Source of the DNA: Salinicola acroporae
GTDB taxonomy: Bacteria > Pseudomonadota > Gammaproteobacteria > Pseudomonadales > Halomonadaceae
Length of the DNA: 64,000 nt
Direction: 5' to 3'
Assembly (NCBI RefSeq): GCF_003206615.1
Contig: NZ_PZJW01000005.1
Location: 1 to 64,000 of the forward strand
In this document: piece after piece, positions 35,445-44,029 of the stretch
How positions within the stretch are numbered: the stretch's first letter is position 1
Layout: the number at the start of each line of letters is the position of its first letter
The notes under the pieces: model-generated
Databases searched by the model: none
Told to the model about the DNA's origin: nothing
The model's input: only the letters and a program-made list of their open reading frames with translations
Translations under genes and position numbers: made by a program

Positions 35445-35754
35445 TGGCGCCGCTCTCGGTCGAGGAGCGGTGCGGTTCGGCCTGATCGGCAACCTGGTAG
35501 CTCTGTCCCGGCAGTAGTCGAAAGACTCGGCCGTCCTCCAGTTCGGTGACGAGCTCACCTTCGAGACACAACAGCACATGGCCCTTGGAACACCAGTGAT
35601 CCGCCAGGTAACCCGGCGTGTATTCGACCATTCGCACGCGGACAGCCCCGAATTGCCGGGTTCTCCAGAGCGCCCTGCCGGTCTCGCCAGCGTGTTCGGT
35701 CGGCGTGATCGTCGACCAGTCCGTCGTAGCGAAAGGTATGTCGTCGAGCTGCAT
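35425..35754 (-). CDS. DHCW-motif cupin-fold protein
   Basis: A 109-residue single-domain cupin. GYLADHWCSKGHVLLCLEGEL contains the Asp-His-Trp-Cys stretch for which the family is named, and FRLLPGQSYQVADQAEPHRS the second cupin motif with a metal-site His. Function is unknown; such proteins are small metal-binding enzymes or sensors. GGAGAG lies upstream. The 3' end forms part of the right direct repeat, and the ancestral neighbour there was the LysR gene that now ends at 31250. Confidence 0.8.
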   Translation of the reverse strand: MQLDDIPFATTDWSTITPTEHAGETGRALWRTRQFGAVRVRMVEYTPGYLADHWCSKGHVLLCLEGELVTELEDGRVFRLLPGQSYQVADQAEPHRSSTESGAKLFIVD

Positions 35755-35938
35755 GGGCTCTGCTCTCTCCTGGAAAGGAATTGAACGAAGAAAGGGGATC
35801 GAACCGGGGACATTGCCACAGCAAAGCCAGGTCGTCTTGCGAATTGCGGCGCCTATCCATGCCTGCTCCGGTTTTCAAGCACGCCTTCGGGAGAGACAAT
35901 CAGCCCATCAGACTACACGAACTTACACTGAGAAACGG

Positions 35939-36334
35939 ATGCGACATCAAAGCGTCAAGCACCTGGCCCGGCTGTTGCTGGAGCCTTGCGACCCCGCCAA
36001 GGGGCAGACTCCCTCGGCTACCGTGACCGCCGACTACCGAGCGCTCACCCGGGGAGAGCGCGGTCACGTCGATCTGTTGGTAACGCGCACCCGCCGTATC
36101 GTCGGATTGCGCTCTCATCGACGCCTGCCGTGCTTCATGCGGCCCTTCATTGCCCTGCGCTGGGGCTGCTTCAACGCCTTCGGCGCCGAGTTCGCCCCGC
36201 TGGCCTGGTTGACCCGCGCATTCATTCGCGACGTGCCGACCTCCCATCGGCAGGAGATCAACGAGGCCGACGCCAGCATTCCGCCGGAATCGCCAACGCC
36301 GGGGCTCACGGCGCCAATCGCGCCCTCCACCTGA
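35939..36334 (+). CDS. Hypothetical protein, 131 residues
   Basis: No family recognised. The codons from 35939 to 36334 are strongly biased to G/C in third position, like neighbouring real genes, which supports coding. The protein is basic, with a conserved-looking core RPFIALRWGCFNAFGAEFAP but no clear membrane helix or signal. The frame extends upstream, but the ATG at 35939 is the first with the correct bias after it. It is followed 30 nt later by a good terminator. Confidence 0.55.
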   Translation: MRHQSVKHLARLLLEPCDPAKGQTPSATVTADYRALTRGERGHVDLLVTRTRRIVGLRSHRRLPCFMRPFIALRWGCFNAFGAEFAPLAWLTRAFIRDVPTSHRQEINEADASIPPESPTPGLTAPIAPST

Positions 36335-36364
36335 ATCGCTCCATGTCCTGGCGCCTGAACGCAA

Positions 36365-36394
36365 AAAACCGGCAACGCTGACGCTGCCGGTTTT
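36365..36394. terminator. Bidirectional intrinsic terminator
   Basis: AAAACCGGCA (36365-36374) and TGCCGGTTTT (36385-36394) form a perfect 10-bp stem with an A-run on one side and T-run on the other. It serves the hypothetical gene on the plus strand and the small membrane-protein gene on the minus strand. Confidence 0.85.
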
Positions 36395-36420
36395 CATCCA
36401 TTCATTCCGCAGATAGCCGA

Positions 36421-36582
36421 TCAGGCGCGGTGCCCGGCGCCCGCCTTGTGCGACGAATTCGGCCCTTGCACGCGGTCTCGCGCCTCGGGCGGGGACTTGT
36501 CGCTGCTGCACAGGCGCAGCGCAACGAACAACCCGAAAGCGACGAAGCCGACGACAATACAACCCAGACTGAATAGACTCAT
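36421..36582 (-). CDS. Small single-helix membrane protein
   Basis: A 53-residue protein. MSLFSLGCIVVGFVAFGLFV ALRLC forms one hydrophobic helix, followed by a polar tail rich in Ser, Pro and Arg/Lys. No family is recognised. GGGG lies 7 nt before the ATG at 36582, and the bidirectional terminator lies 27 nt beyond its stop, both consistent with a real short gene. Confidence 0.5.
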   Translation of the reverse strand: MSLFSLGCIVVGFVAFGLFVALRLCSSDKSPPEARDRVQGPNSSHKAGAGHRA

Positions 36583-37219
36583 TGCGCACCCCACGTATCG
36601 AAATCGTTGTCTACCGGGCTGGACCGCAATGCTCCGAATTCGAGGTTTTAGAGATTCGGTGTCCACTGTCCGGTTTTTCGACGCCGCTCTCGCACGATCG
36701 ACGTCACTTTTTGGTCATGTCTTCTTGGTTCGGAGCGAGCTGCCCTGTCCGTATCGGTCACGCCGGCAGCGTACTTCGAGGATACTCAGTGAATTTACAA
36801 TCGGATTCAAAAAAAATCAATTGATACTTTCTGATTACCTAATAATACAAATTATAAATTAACCAATGCCGATCAGCCATTAGCGATTGGTGGGTCAGAC
36901 CAATGGCTATGGGGCCGCGACGGACAGCCCACGACGCTAGCCGACGGCAGCCGTGACCGCGCCGATGAAGGCAGCTCGAAACGCAGCCCACTCGCCGGGA
37001 CACCGCGCCGGGAACGCCGAACCGCAGCACCGTTTACCGCCATCCGCAAATGCGCCTGGCCGGCAAGCGGTTCAAGCGCGCGCTCCGGCGGCGCTGTCGG
37101 ATGCCAAGCAAGGAGCACTCAACTTCGCGCCGGTGATGATGTCCTCGTGCCCCATCGCTACCCGCGGCGACCGAAAGCCTGTCGTGGAGTCAGACTTCTT
37201 CCGATAAGCGAAGCGCCGC
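36583..37219. other. 637-bp stretch without a convincing gene
   Basis: Short open frames exist on both strands, but none has the local third-position GC bias, a Shine-Dalgarno or a recognisable motif. Bases 36780-36870 are markedly AT-rich (runs of A and TAATA/TAAATTAA), unlike the rest of the window. It must contain the promoter of the small membrane-protein gene and the transcript end of the Amt-GGDEF-EAL gene. Confidence 0.5.
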
Positions 37220-40200
37220 CTAGCGCGGCATGACTCTCACATCGGACAGATTCTCCAGCGGCTGCGGACGATCGATCAGGTAGCCCTGGGCAAAGTCGAT
37301 GCCTAGCCGCGACAACTGCGCCATGACCTCCGGTGTTTCGACGAATTCAGCGATCGTCTTCAGGCCCACGGTGTGTCCCACCGTATTGATCGCTTCCACC
37401 ATGGCCCGATTGATGGGGTCGGTATCGATATCCTTGATGAAGGCGCCATCGATCTTCAGGTAATCCACCGGCAGCTGTTTCAGGTAGGCGAACGAAGAGA
37501 GGCCGGCGCCGAAATCGTCCAGTGCGAACCGACAGCCCCACCGCTTGAGACGATGGATCAACCGTGTCACCGTGGATAGCTGGGAGATCGCCGCGCTCTC
37601 GGTAATCTCGAAGCAGAGCGTGCCGGCCGGCAGCGCCGCCTGCTTCACCCACAGCGCCAGCTCCTTGCAGAAGCGCTCGTCGGAGAGCGATGCACCGGAC
37701 AGGTTCATCGACCAGGTGTCGATGCCAGCGCTCGCCTTGTGACGATAGCGATCCGACAGCCACGCCAATGTGTTGCGTACCACCCAGCGATCGATCCGCA
37801 CGATCAGGTTGTAACGCTCGGCCGAGGGCATGAAACTACCCGGAGCGTATAACCTGCCGTTCTCCTCCAGTCGCACCAGGATCTCGTGATGGTGGATGTC
37901 GCCGGGATTGGCCACCGAGGCGATCGATTGCGCGTAAAGCCGGAGGCGATCCTGGTCCAGCGCCGCCTGCAGGCGCGGCACCCACTGCAATTCGCCATGA
38001 CGATCGAGCAACTGGCGATCGTCCGGCTGGTAGACATGAACGCGGTTGCGCCCCGCCTCCTTGGCGGCATAGCAGGCGGCGTCGGCAGTACTCAGCGCCT
38101 CGCTCAGGACGACCGAGCGGCCCACGTCCAGCGCGACCAGACCGATGCTGGCGCCCAGCGCAAACGTCCGCCCTTCCCAACTGAAACGGAAATCGTCGAT
38201 CGCCTCACGAATACCCTCGGCAACGCGAAGCGCATCATCCAGATCGCACTCGAAGAACACGATGCCGAACTCGTCGCCACCCAATCGCGCCAGCAGGTCC
38301 ATATCCCGAATCTGGGCACGCAGCAGCATCGACAGCTGACGCAGCAGCTCATCCCCCGCCCTGTGGCCGCAGGTGTCGTTGACGATCTTGAACTGGTCGA
38401 GATCCAGATAGCAGAGCACATGGAAACCTCGCGCATCGAGTAGCGCCGCCTGCAGTCGTCGCTCGAATTCACGCCGATTGACCAGCCCGGTCAGCGCATC
38501 GTGACTGGCCTGATGGTTGAGCTTACGGGTCAGCTCTCGGGTCAGCGTCTTGTCCTGGAAGACGACGACTGCGCCCACCGTGTAGCCGCCGCGACTGCGA
38601 ATCGGGGCGGCGGAGTCCTGGACCGGCCAGCGACTGCCGTCACGTGCGACCAGCAGGCGCGTCTCGAGACTGGCGATCGCCTTGCCACTGGCGAGCACCT
38701 GGCGGGCGGTATTGTCGATAGGATTGTTCGACGCCTCGTCGATGAGGCTGTAGATCTGGCCCACCGGCAGTTGCCGGGCGGCCTCCAGCGTCCACCCGGT
38801 CAAACGCTCCGCCTCGGCGTTGAGGAAGGTGACCAGGCCACTGTGATCGGTGGTGATCACGCCATCACCGATCGACGCCAGCGTGACCAGGGCGAGTTCC
38901 CGCTCGCGGCTCAGTTGCTCCTCGATTCGCTTGCGCTCGGTGATGTCACGCACCATACCGGCGAATTCCGCCTCCGAACCGGACGCTCCCTCGCTGACCT
39001 GGATTTCCAATGACCGTGGACCCGCTGCCGTGAGGACGCGTAGCTCGCGTCGCTGGCCGGGAGCCGGAATCCGGCAGCGAATCAAGGCCTCGACGGGAGT
39101 CCCCATCACCGTCTCGGCGCTGACACCGAACAGCGCCTCCGCGCCTGGATTGATCGCGGTAAGAACACCATCGCTTCGCCAGGTCAGCATGCCGTCGCGC
39201 AGGTTGCGCATGATCACCTGGGTACGCGTCATCGCTCGCTCCAGCGCCGCCGACACCCGGTTGTAGCTGGCCGCGATCTGGCCGACCTCGGTGAACGGGT
39301 CGGCCGCGACCCGCGCGCCGATCTCGCCATGCTCCTCGTGCTGACGCATGGCGTCGAGAAACTCGAACAGCTCGGTGCGGGCACCGTGCTCCGCCATGTT
39401 CAGCCCCATCTCCTCAGCCTCGGCCGAGACTCGCAGCGGCAGCCACCGCCCCAGGATACCGAACAGCAGCCAGCTCACCAGAAACGCCCAGAGCCCGCAC
39501 ACCACCACGCCCAAAAGCTGCACGCCACACTGCGCGGCCCAACCCAGGCCGGTACCAAGGCGATCGGCGTCGCCAAACAGCCCCACGGCCAACGTACCCC
39601 AGATACCGGGAGCCAGGTGGGCAGGGATGGCGCCGACGGCATCGTCGATACGCCATCGCAGCAACCATTCGCTCATCAGCACCATCAGCACCCCACCCAC
39701 GGCCCCCGTCATCACCGCCGCATCGACCGAGAGATCATGGGCGCCCGCGGTGATCGCGACCAACCCGGCGATCGCACCGTTCAGGGCATAGAGCACCTCG
39801 GCGAAACCGCGCAGTTTCCAGCCCAGCAGCAAGGCCGACATGACGCCGGAGACCGCCGCGATCACGGTGTTGATCAGGACACCCGGCACGCTGGCATCGA
39901 ACGCCAGCGTGCTGCCGCCGTTGAATCCGAACCAGCCGATGAACAGCACCAGCACGCCCAGCATGGCGAGCGGCAGATCGCCCGCCGGCATCAGCTTGGT
40001 GGCTTGCCCGGAAACGAAGCGCCCACGTCTTGGCCCAATCCGCAATACGGCGGCCAGCGCCACCCAACCGCCGACGCTGTGGACCACGGTGGAGCCAGCG
40101 AAATCGACGAAGCCGAGCGCGGCCAGCCAGCCCGGCTCACCGGTGTAGCCACCGCCCCAGGCCCAATGGCCGAAAACCGGGTAGATCAGTCCACTGACGA

Positions 40201-40585
40201 TCAGGGTGATGAGCAGATAGGACTGGAACGGCATGCGCTCCGCAACCGCACCGGAGACGATGGTCGCCGCGGTGGCGCAGAACATGACCTGGAAGAGAAA
40301 GTAGACCGCCAGCCAGTAGGTGCCCTCTCCCTCGAACTCGGGAAAGAAGAACGTCGTACCAAACCAGCCGCCCTGGCTGCTGCCGAACATGATGCCGAAA
40401 CCGACGCACCAGAACACCAGCATCGCCACCGCGAAATCGCAGACGTTCTTCATCGCCACGTTGATGGCGTTCTTGCTGCGCGTGACGCCAGCTTCCAGGC
40501 AAAGAAACCCGGCCTGCATCATGAATACCAGTATGGCGCCAAGGGTGACCCACAGCGCATCGACCGCCGCCACCGATTCGCTCAT
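37220..40585 (-). CDS. Ammonium transporter fused to PAS-PAS-GGDEF-EAL
   Basis: A 1,121-residue fusion. Residues 1-400 are a full Amt channel with 11 helices: the twin histidines are in STVVHSVGGWVA and AIPAHLAPGIWG. A short helical linker (about 415-450) and two PAS domains follow (about 450-560 and 570-690). The GGDEF motif (residues 769-773, RLGGDEFGI) is intact and has an RDMD inhibitory site five residues upstream. The EAL domain starts near 865: EILVR at 901 replaces EALLR, but NLSG, FEITES, DDFG, LKIDGAFI and AEFVET are kept, so phosphodiesterase activity is likely. The start at 40585 has AGGAG 8 nt upstream. It appears to be a membrane ammonium sensor that sets c-di-GMP. No glnK adjoins it. 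Confidence 0.92.
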   Translation of the reverse strand: MSESVAAVDALWVTLGAILVFMMQAGFLCLEAGVTRSKNAINVAMKNVCDFAVAMLVFWCVGFGIMFGSSQGGWFGTTFFFPEFEGEGTYWLAVYFLFQVMFCATAATIVSGAVAERMPFQSYLLITLIVSGLIYPVFGHWAWGGGYTGEPGWLAALGFVDFAGSTVVHSVGGWVALAAVLRIGPRRGRFVSGQATKLMPAGDLPLAMLGVLVLFIGWFGFNGGSTLAFDASVPGVLINTVIAAVSGVMSALLLGWKLRGFAEVLYALNGAIAGLVAITAGAHDLSVDAAVMTGAVGGVLMVLMSEWLLRWRIDDAVGAIPAHLAPGIWGTLAVGLFGDADRLGTGLGWAAQCGVQLLGVVVCGLWAFLVSWLLFGILGRWLPLRVSAEAEEMGLNMAEHGARTELFEFLDAMRQHEEHGEIGARVAADPFTEVGQIAASYNRVSAALERAMTRTQVIMRNLRDGMLTWRSDGVLTAINPGAEALFGVSAETVMGTPVEALIRCRIPAPGQRRELRVLTAAGPRSLEIQVSEGASGSEAEFAGMVRDITERKRIEEQLSRERELALVTLASIGDGVITTDHSGLVTFLNAEAERLTGWTLEAARQLPVGQIYSLIDEASNNPIDNTARQVLASGKAIASLETRLLVARDGSRWPVQDSAAPIRSRGGYTVGAVVVFQDKTLTRELTRKLNHQASHDALTGLVNRREFERRLQAALLDARGFHVLCYLDLDQFKIVNDTCGHRAGDELLRQLSMLLRAQIRDMDLLARLGGDEFGIVFFECDLDDALRVAEGIREAIDDFRFSWEGRTFALGASIGLVALDVGRSVVLSEALSTADAACYAAKEAGRNRVHVYQPDDRQLLDRHGELQWVPRLQAALDQDRLRLYAQSIASVANPGDIHHHEILVRLEENGRLYAPGSFMPSAERYNLIVRIDRWVVRNTLAWLSDRYRHKASAGIDTWSMNLSGASLSDERFCKELALWVKQAALPAGTLCFEITESAAISQLSTVTRLIHRLKRWGCRFALDDFGAGLSSFAYLKQLPVDYLKIDGAFIKDIDTDPINRAMVEAINTVGHTVGLKTIAEFVETPEVMAQLSRLGIDFAQGYLIDRPQPLENLSDVRVMPR

Positions 40586-40710
40586 CGTAACGCTCCTGGT
40601 CCGCATTCTTGTTGTTGTTGGTCATATGACATTGTTCATCAGAAGCGTTATCGGCCGCCAGGGGCGCGACTGTATCTCGCTCTTCGGGGATCGCACACGG
40701 TATCTCGATT

Positions 40711-42939
40711 CTACTGGGCGTCCGGCTCGCCGGGGGCCGTTACCGACTCCCGGGTCGTCTCGCCACGCGCAGTCACCGGCGTTTGCTCCATCACCACGCT
40801 CATGCGCGGCATTGCCAGATCCAGCCCGTCCTGGTCGAAGCGCTGCTTCAGGCGCAGGTTGAAGGCGCGGGCCACGTCCCACTGCATGATCGGCGCGGTG
40901 CGCATCCGCACGCGCAGAATCGCCGCCCCGGCATCGAAGCTCTCGATACCCTGAACCTCCAGTGCCGACCAGATGTGGTGGCGCATCATCGGGTCGCTGC
41001 GCAGGTCGTCGGCGATCTCGCGCACGATCTCGATCGCATCATCGATCTTCATGTGATGGGCGATCCGAATCCGCAGCAGCGCAATACCGAACTCACGGGA
41101 GTAGTTCTGGATCCCCTGAATCTGACTGAACGGGATGATGTGCACGATGCCATCGAGATCCCGCAGCTTGACGGTGCGAATGCTCAACGCCTCGACCGTA
41201 CCGCTGTGCGTTCCCAGATTGACGAAATCGTCGATCGCCAGCGAGTCCTCGATCAGGATGAACAGGCCGGTGATCAGATCCTGGACCAGCGTCTGCGCCC
41301 CGAAGCCGACCGCCAGGCCGATGACACCGGCACCCGCCAGCAGCGGCGTCACGTTTACGCCCAGATTGGCCAGTGCGATGATCAGCGCGATCACTGCGAT
41401 GGTCACGAACACGGTATTGCGCAGCAATGGCGTGATGGTCTGGGCGCGGGCACTGGCGTTGACCCGTCGGCCGTGGCGACGGCTACTGCGCAGTAGCGCA
41501 TGCTTGATCGCGGTATCCGCCAGAATCCATACCAGCCACGCCAGCAGGAACGTTGCACCCAGCCCGAGCACGCCCTTGACGATCTGCTGCCCGATGCCGG
41601 CGGAGGCGCCCACCGCCCATAGCGACGAGCCCCAGACCCGCATCGCCAGCTCGGCGAAGACCATCCAACTGGCCAGATGTGCCAAGGTGAAGCCGAAGCG
41701 CGCCAGGCGTGCAGCGTATTCCGAGGAGGGGCTCTCACGAACGTTGGCGCCTCGCCGATGTATCAGGCCGGTGACCACCAGGGTCGCGATCATGAGCCCA
41801 GCCGTCACCACCGCCCGGAAGAACGCGCTGCGAGAATCCTCGGCCGACATGATCATCGCGATCAGCGATACCGCCACCATGACCAGAATGGGGATGTGCC
41901 AGACTCGGCTGAATGCCCGAATCAGTTCGGTGGTCGCGCGACGCTGCTGACGTTGAGAATAGGGACGATTGCGAATCAAATGCCGTATGGGTCGCCGGAA
42001 CACCAGAACGAAAGCCCCCAGCAGCGATGCCGCCAACACATTGGCGATCAGCGACAGGAAGGTCGTGACCCCTTCGCCCAGCGGCTTGACCAGCGCCTCG
42101 GCATTGGCCGCATCACCCAGCGCGACCAGCGCTCCCAGCGCAAACAGCCAGCGGGCTCCGCGCCGACGCAGGATGCGTAGCGCGGTGTGGCGATGCCCGC
42201 TGCCGAAAAGCGAGAACACGATTTCGCAAATCGCGGAGAAGACCGCGCCGCAAAGCGTGGCGTAAGCCGCGACCATGGCCAATGTCAGGCCGACCGTGCC
42301 GGTCGTGACCTGATGTACGGTCATCAGCGCGGCAACGAAGCCGATTGCCAGAGGCACCACGCGCCGCACGATATGGCGAATGAGCGTCCAGGTCGTCGGC
42401 TCCGCCGGCAGATGCCACGTCAGCCCCAACTGGCGGATGCCCCAACGCCAGAGCGTTGCCACGAGCAACGTCACGCCGACCCAGAGTGCGGTGACCCAAG
42501 CCAGTTCGAAAAAGACTCTTGGCCAATGCCGTTGTTCGCTGACCAGCGTCGAGAGATCGTCCCCGGCCTGGTCGGCGCGGCTCGACCAGTAGCGGATCGG
42601 ATTGTCGAGCCCGTCGGTTTCCAGGGAAGAGAACGACTGGGCGAGGGCGCCCAGCAATCCTTCCGACCTCCCCTCCTGCCTGGCATCCGCTGCCGTGGCG
42701 TCACGCAGCTGCTTGAGCTGCTCCAGCAGCGACTGGCGCTGGTCGCTGTCCTCGAGCGTGGTGATGATCTGATCGAGCGAGGTACTCAGCTCCTGCGGGG
42801 TAGGGGCGGCTGCCGACTGAGCACCGCTGCTTTGCTTACCGCCCATCAGCGAGGTCAAGGACTGCGCCGATACTGGCGGGCTGACCAGCAATGTCAGGAC
42901 CAACCCCAAGATCCATCCCAGCTTTCTCAATCCCGTCAC
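40711..42939 (-). CDS. ybiO: YbiO-type mechanosensitive channel (MscS family)
   Basis: A 742-residue large MscS homologue (E. coli YbiO: 741). A cleavable signal peptide ends at SPPVSAQ, a periplasmic region of about 100 residues follows, then about 10 helices, and the pore-lining helix GVIGLAVGFGAQTLVQDLI with the Gly/Ala packing face. The C-terminal beta-barrel vestibule begins near SGTVEALSIRTVKLR. It releases solutes on hypo-osmotic shock. I chose GTG at 42939 because AGGAG lies 5-6 nt before it and the length then equals YbiO; ATG 42957 would put charged residues before the signal. It is downstream of no clear partner. Confidence 0.85.
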   Translation of the reverse strand: MTGLRKLGWILGLVLTLLVSPPVSAQSLTSLMGGKQSSGAQSAAAPTPQELSTSLDQIITTLEDSDQRQSLLEQLKQLRDATAADARQEGRSEGLLGALAQSFSSLETDGLDNPIRYWSSRADQAGDDLSTLVSEQRHWPRVFFELAWVTALWVGVTLLVATLWRWGIRQLGLTWHLPAEPTTWTLIRHIVRRVVPLAIGFVAALMTVHQVTTGTVGLTLAMVAAYATLCGAVFSAICEIVFSLFGSGHRHTALRILRRRGARWLFALGALVALGDAANAEALVKPLGEGVTTFLSLIANVLAASLLGAFVLVFRRPIRHLIRNRPYSQRQQRRATTELIRAFSRVWHIPILVMVAVSLIAMIMSAEDSRSAFFRAVVTAGLMIATLVVTGLIHRRGANVRESPSSEYAARLARFGFTLAHLASWMVFAELAMRVWGSSLWAVGASAGIGQQIVKGVLGLGATFLLAWLVWILADTAIKHALLRSSRRHGRRVNASARAQTITPLLRNTVFVTIAVIALIIALANLGVNVTPLLAGAGVIGLAVGFGAQTLVQDLITGLFILIEDSLAIDDFVNLGTHSGTVEALSIRTVKLRDLDGIVHIIPFSQIQGIQNYSREFGIALLRIRIAHHMKIDDAIEIVREIADDLRSDPMMRHHIWSALEVQGIESFDAGAAILRVRMRTAPIMQWDVARAFNLRLKQRFDQDGLDLAMPRMSVVMEQTPVTARGETTRESVTAPGEPDAQ

Positions 42940-43212
42940 GTTGACTCCTATCCGCATCAATATCGAGCCGTCGAGGGCTTGTCGCCAGACATCATGCTAT
43001 CCACGCGAGGCCAGAACAACGCTTCGACTCTTTGGTCCAAAGGTCGAAGCTGCTCTATCTTCAATGGAGACGTTGCCTCGACGGGCGCGCTCGGCACGGA
43101 GGTCTGATCGGCCTCAGCCGCCAGACGCCGCTGTCATCGATTCCGCCATCATTTTCCACACCTCGCTCGGAACGCTTACGCAGGGCCAGCGAAATCAAGC
43201 AAGGAGAGAGAA

Positions 43213-43977
43213 ATGCGCCTTTCAGGCAAGGTCGCCCTGGTGACCGGCAGCACCCAGGGCATTGGTCGCGCCATTGCCGAGCGTCTCGCCCTGGCCGGCG
43301 CCGATGTCGTCGTCAGCGGTAGCCGCCCCTCGGAGCGCGCCGAGGAGACCGCACGCAGGGTCCGCGCCCATGGCAGGCGGGCTGCGATCGTGACCGGAGA
43401 CATCGGCGATGTCGATACCAATCGCCGCTTGATCGCGGAGAGCGTCGAGGCACTGGGCCGCCTGGACATCCTGGTCAACAATGCCGGACTCGAAATAGAT
43501 TCGCCCTTCCTCGACGTCGATGAAGCCGACTACGACAAGGTCATGCGCACCAATCTCAAGGGCGTCTTCTTCACCACCCAGGCCTTCGTCCGCCATCTGC
43601 GCGACGAAGGCCGCGGCGGGCGCGTGATCAATATGAGTTCGGTCCATGAGGATCTGCCCTTTCCAGGCTTCACCAGCTACTGCATGAGCAAGGGCGGCAT
43701 GCGCATGCTGACCCGCAACCTGGCCATCGAACTGGCGCCGCTGGGCATCACTGTCAACAGTGTGGCGCCCGGCGCCATCAAGACCCCGATGAATTCGGCG
43801 CTCGAAGAGGATCCGGAGAAACTGCGCCATCTTCTCGGTAACATTCCACTCAACCGTCTGGGCAGGCCCGAGGACGTGGCGGGCGTGGTCGAATTTCTGG
43901 CATCCGACGATGCCGCCTACATGACTGGCGCATCACTACCAGTGGATGGCGGGCTACTGTGGCAATATGAAGAATAA
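43213..43977 (+). CDS. SDR-family dehydrogenase, glucose 1-dehydrogenase-like
   Basis: A 254-residue short-chain dehydrogenase: TGSTQGIGRA (cofactor), NNAGLE, and the Ser...Tyr-x3-Lys set in MSSVHEDLPFPGFTSYCMSK. The MSSVHE and GAIKTPMN stretches resemble Bacillus-type glucose 1-dehydrogenases, which make gluconolactone. AAGGAG precedes the ATG. The trehalase starts 52 nt later on the same strand, so a pathway trehalose to glucose to gluconate is a good inference. Exact sugar and cofactor preference cannot be read. Confidence 0.82.
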   Translation: MRLSGKVALVTGSTQGIGRAIAERLALAGADVVVSGSRPSERAEETARRVRAHGRRAAIVTGDIGDVDTNRRLIAESVEALGRLDILVNNAGLEIDSPFLDVDEADYDKVMRTNLKGVFFTTQAFVRHLRDEGRGGRVINMSSVHEDLPFPGFTSYCMSKGGMRMLTRNLAIELAPLGITVNSVAPGAIKTPMNSALEEDPEKLRHLLGNIPLNRLGRPEDVAGVVEFLASDDAAYMTGASLPVDGGLLWQYEE

Positions 43978-44029
43978 CCAGGGGGCCATGTCGTCTCCGG
44001 TACGCTCCACGTTATGCAGGGAAACCGAC

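Noticed and set aside
39329-40954. Plus-strand frame of 541 codons opposite the Amt domain
   Set aside because: His/Gln/Arg-rich antisense shadow of the hydrophobic Amt helices, no homology to any family I know.
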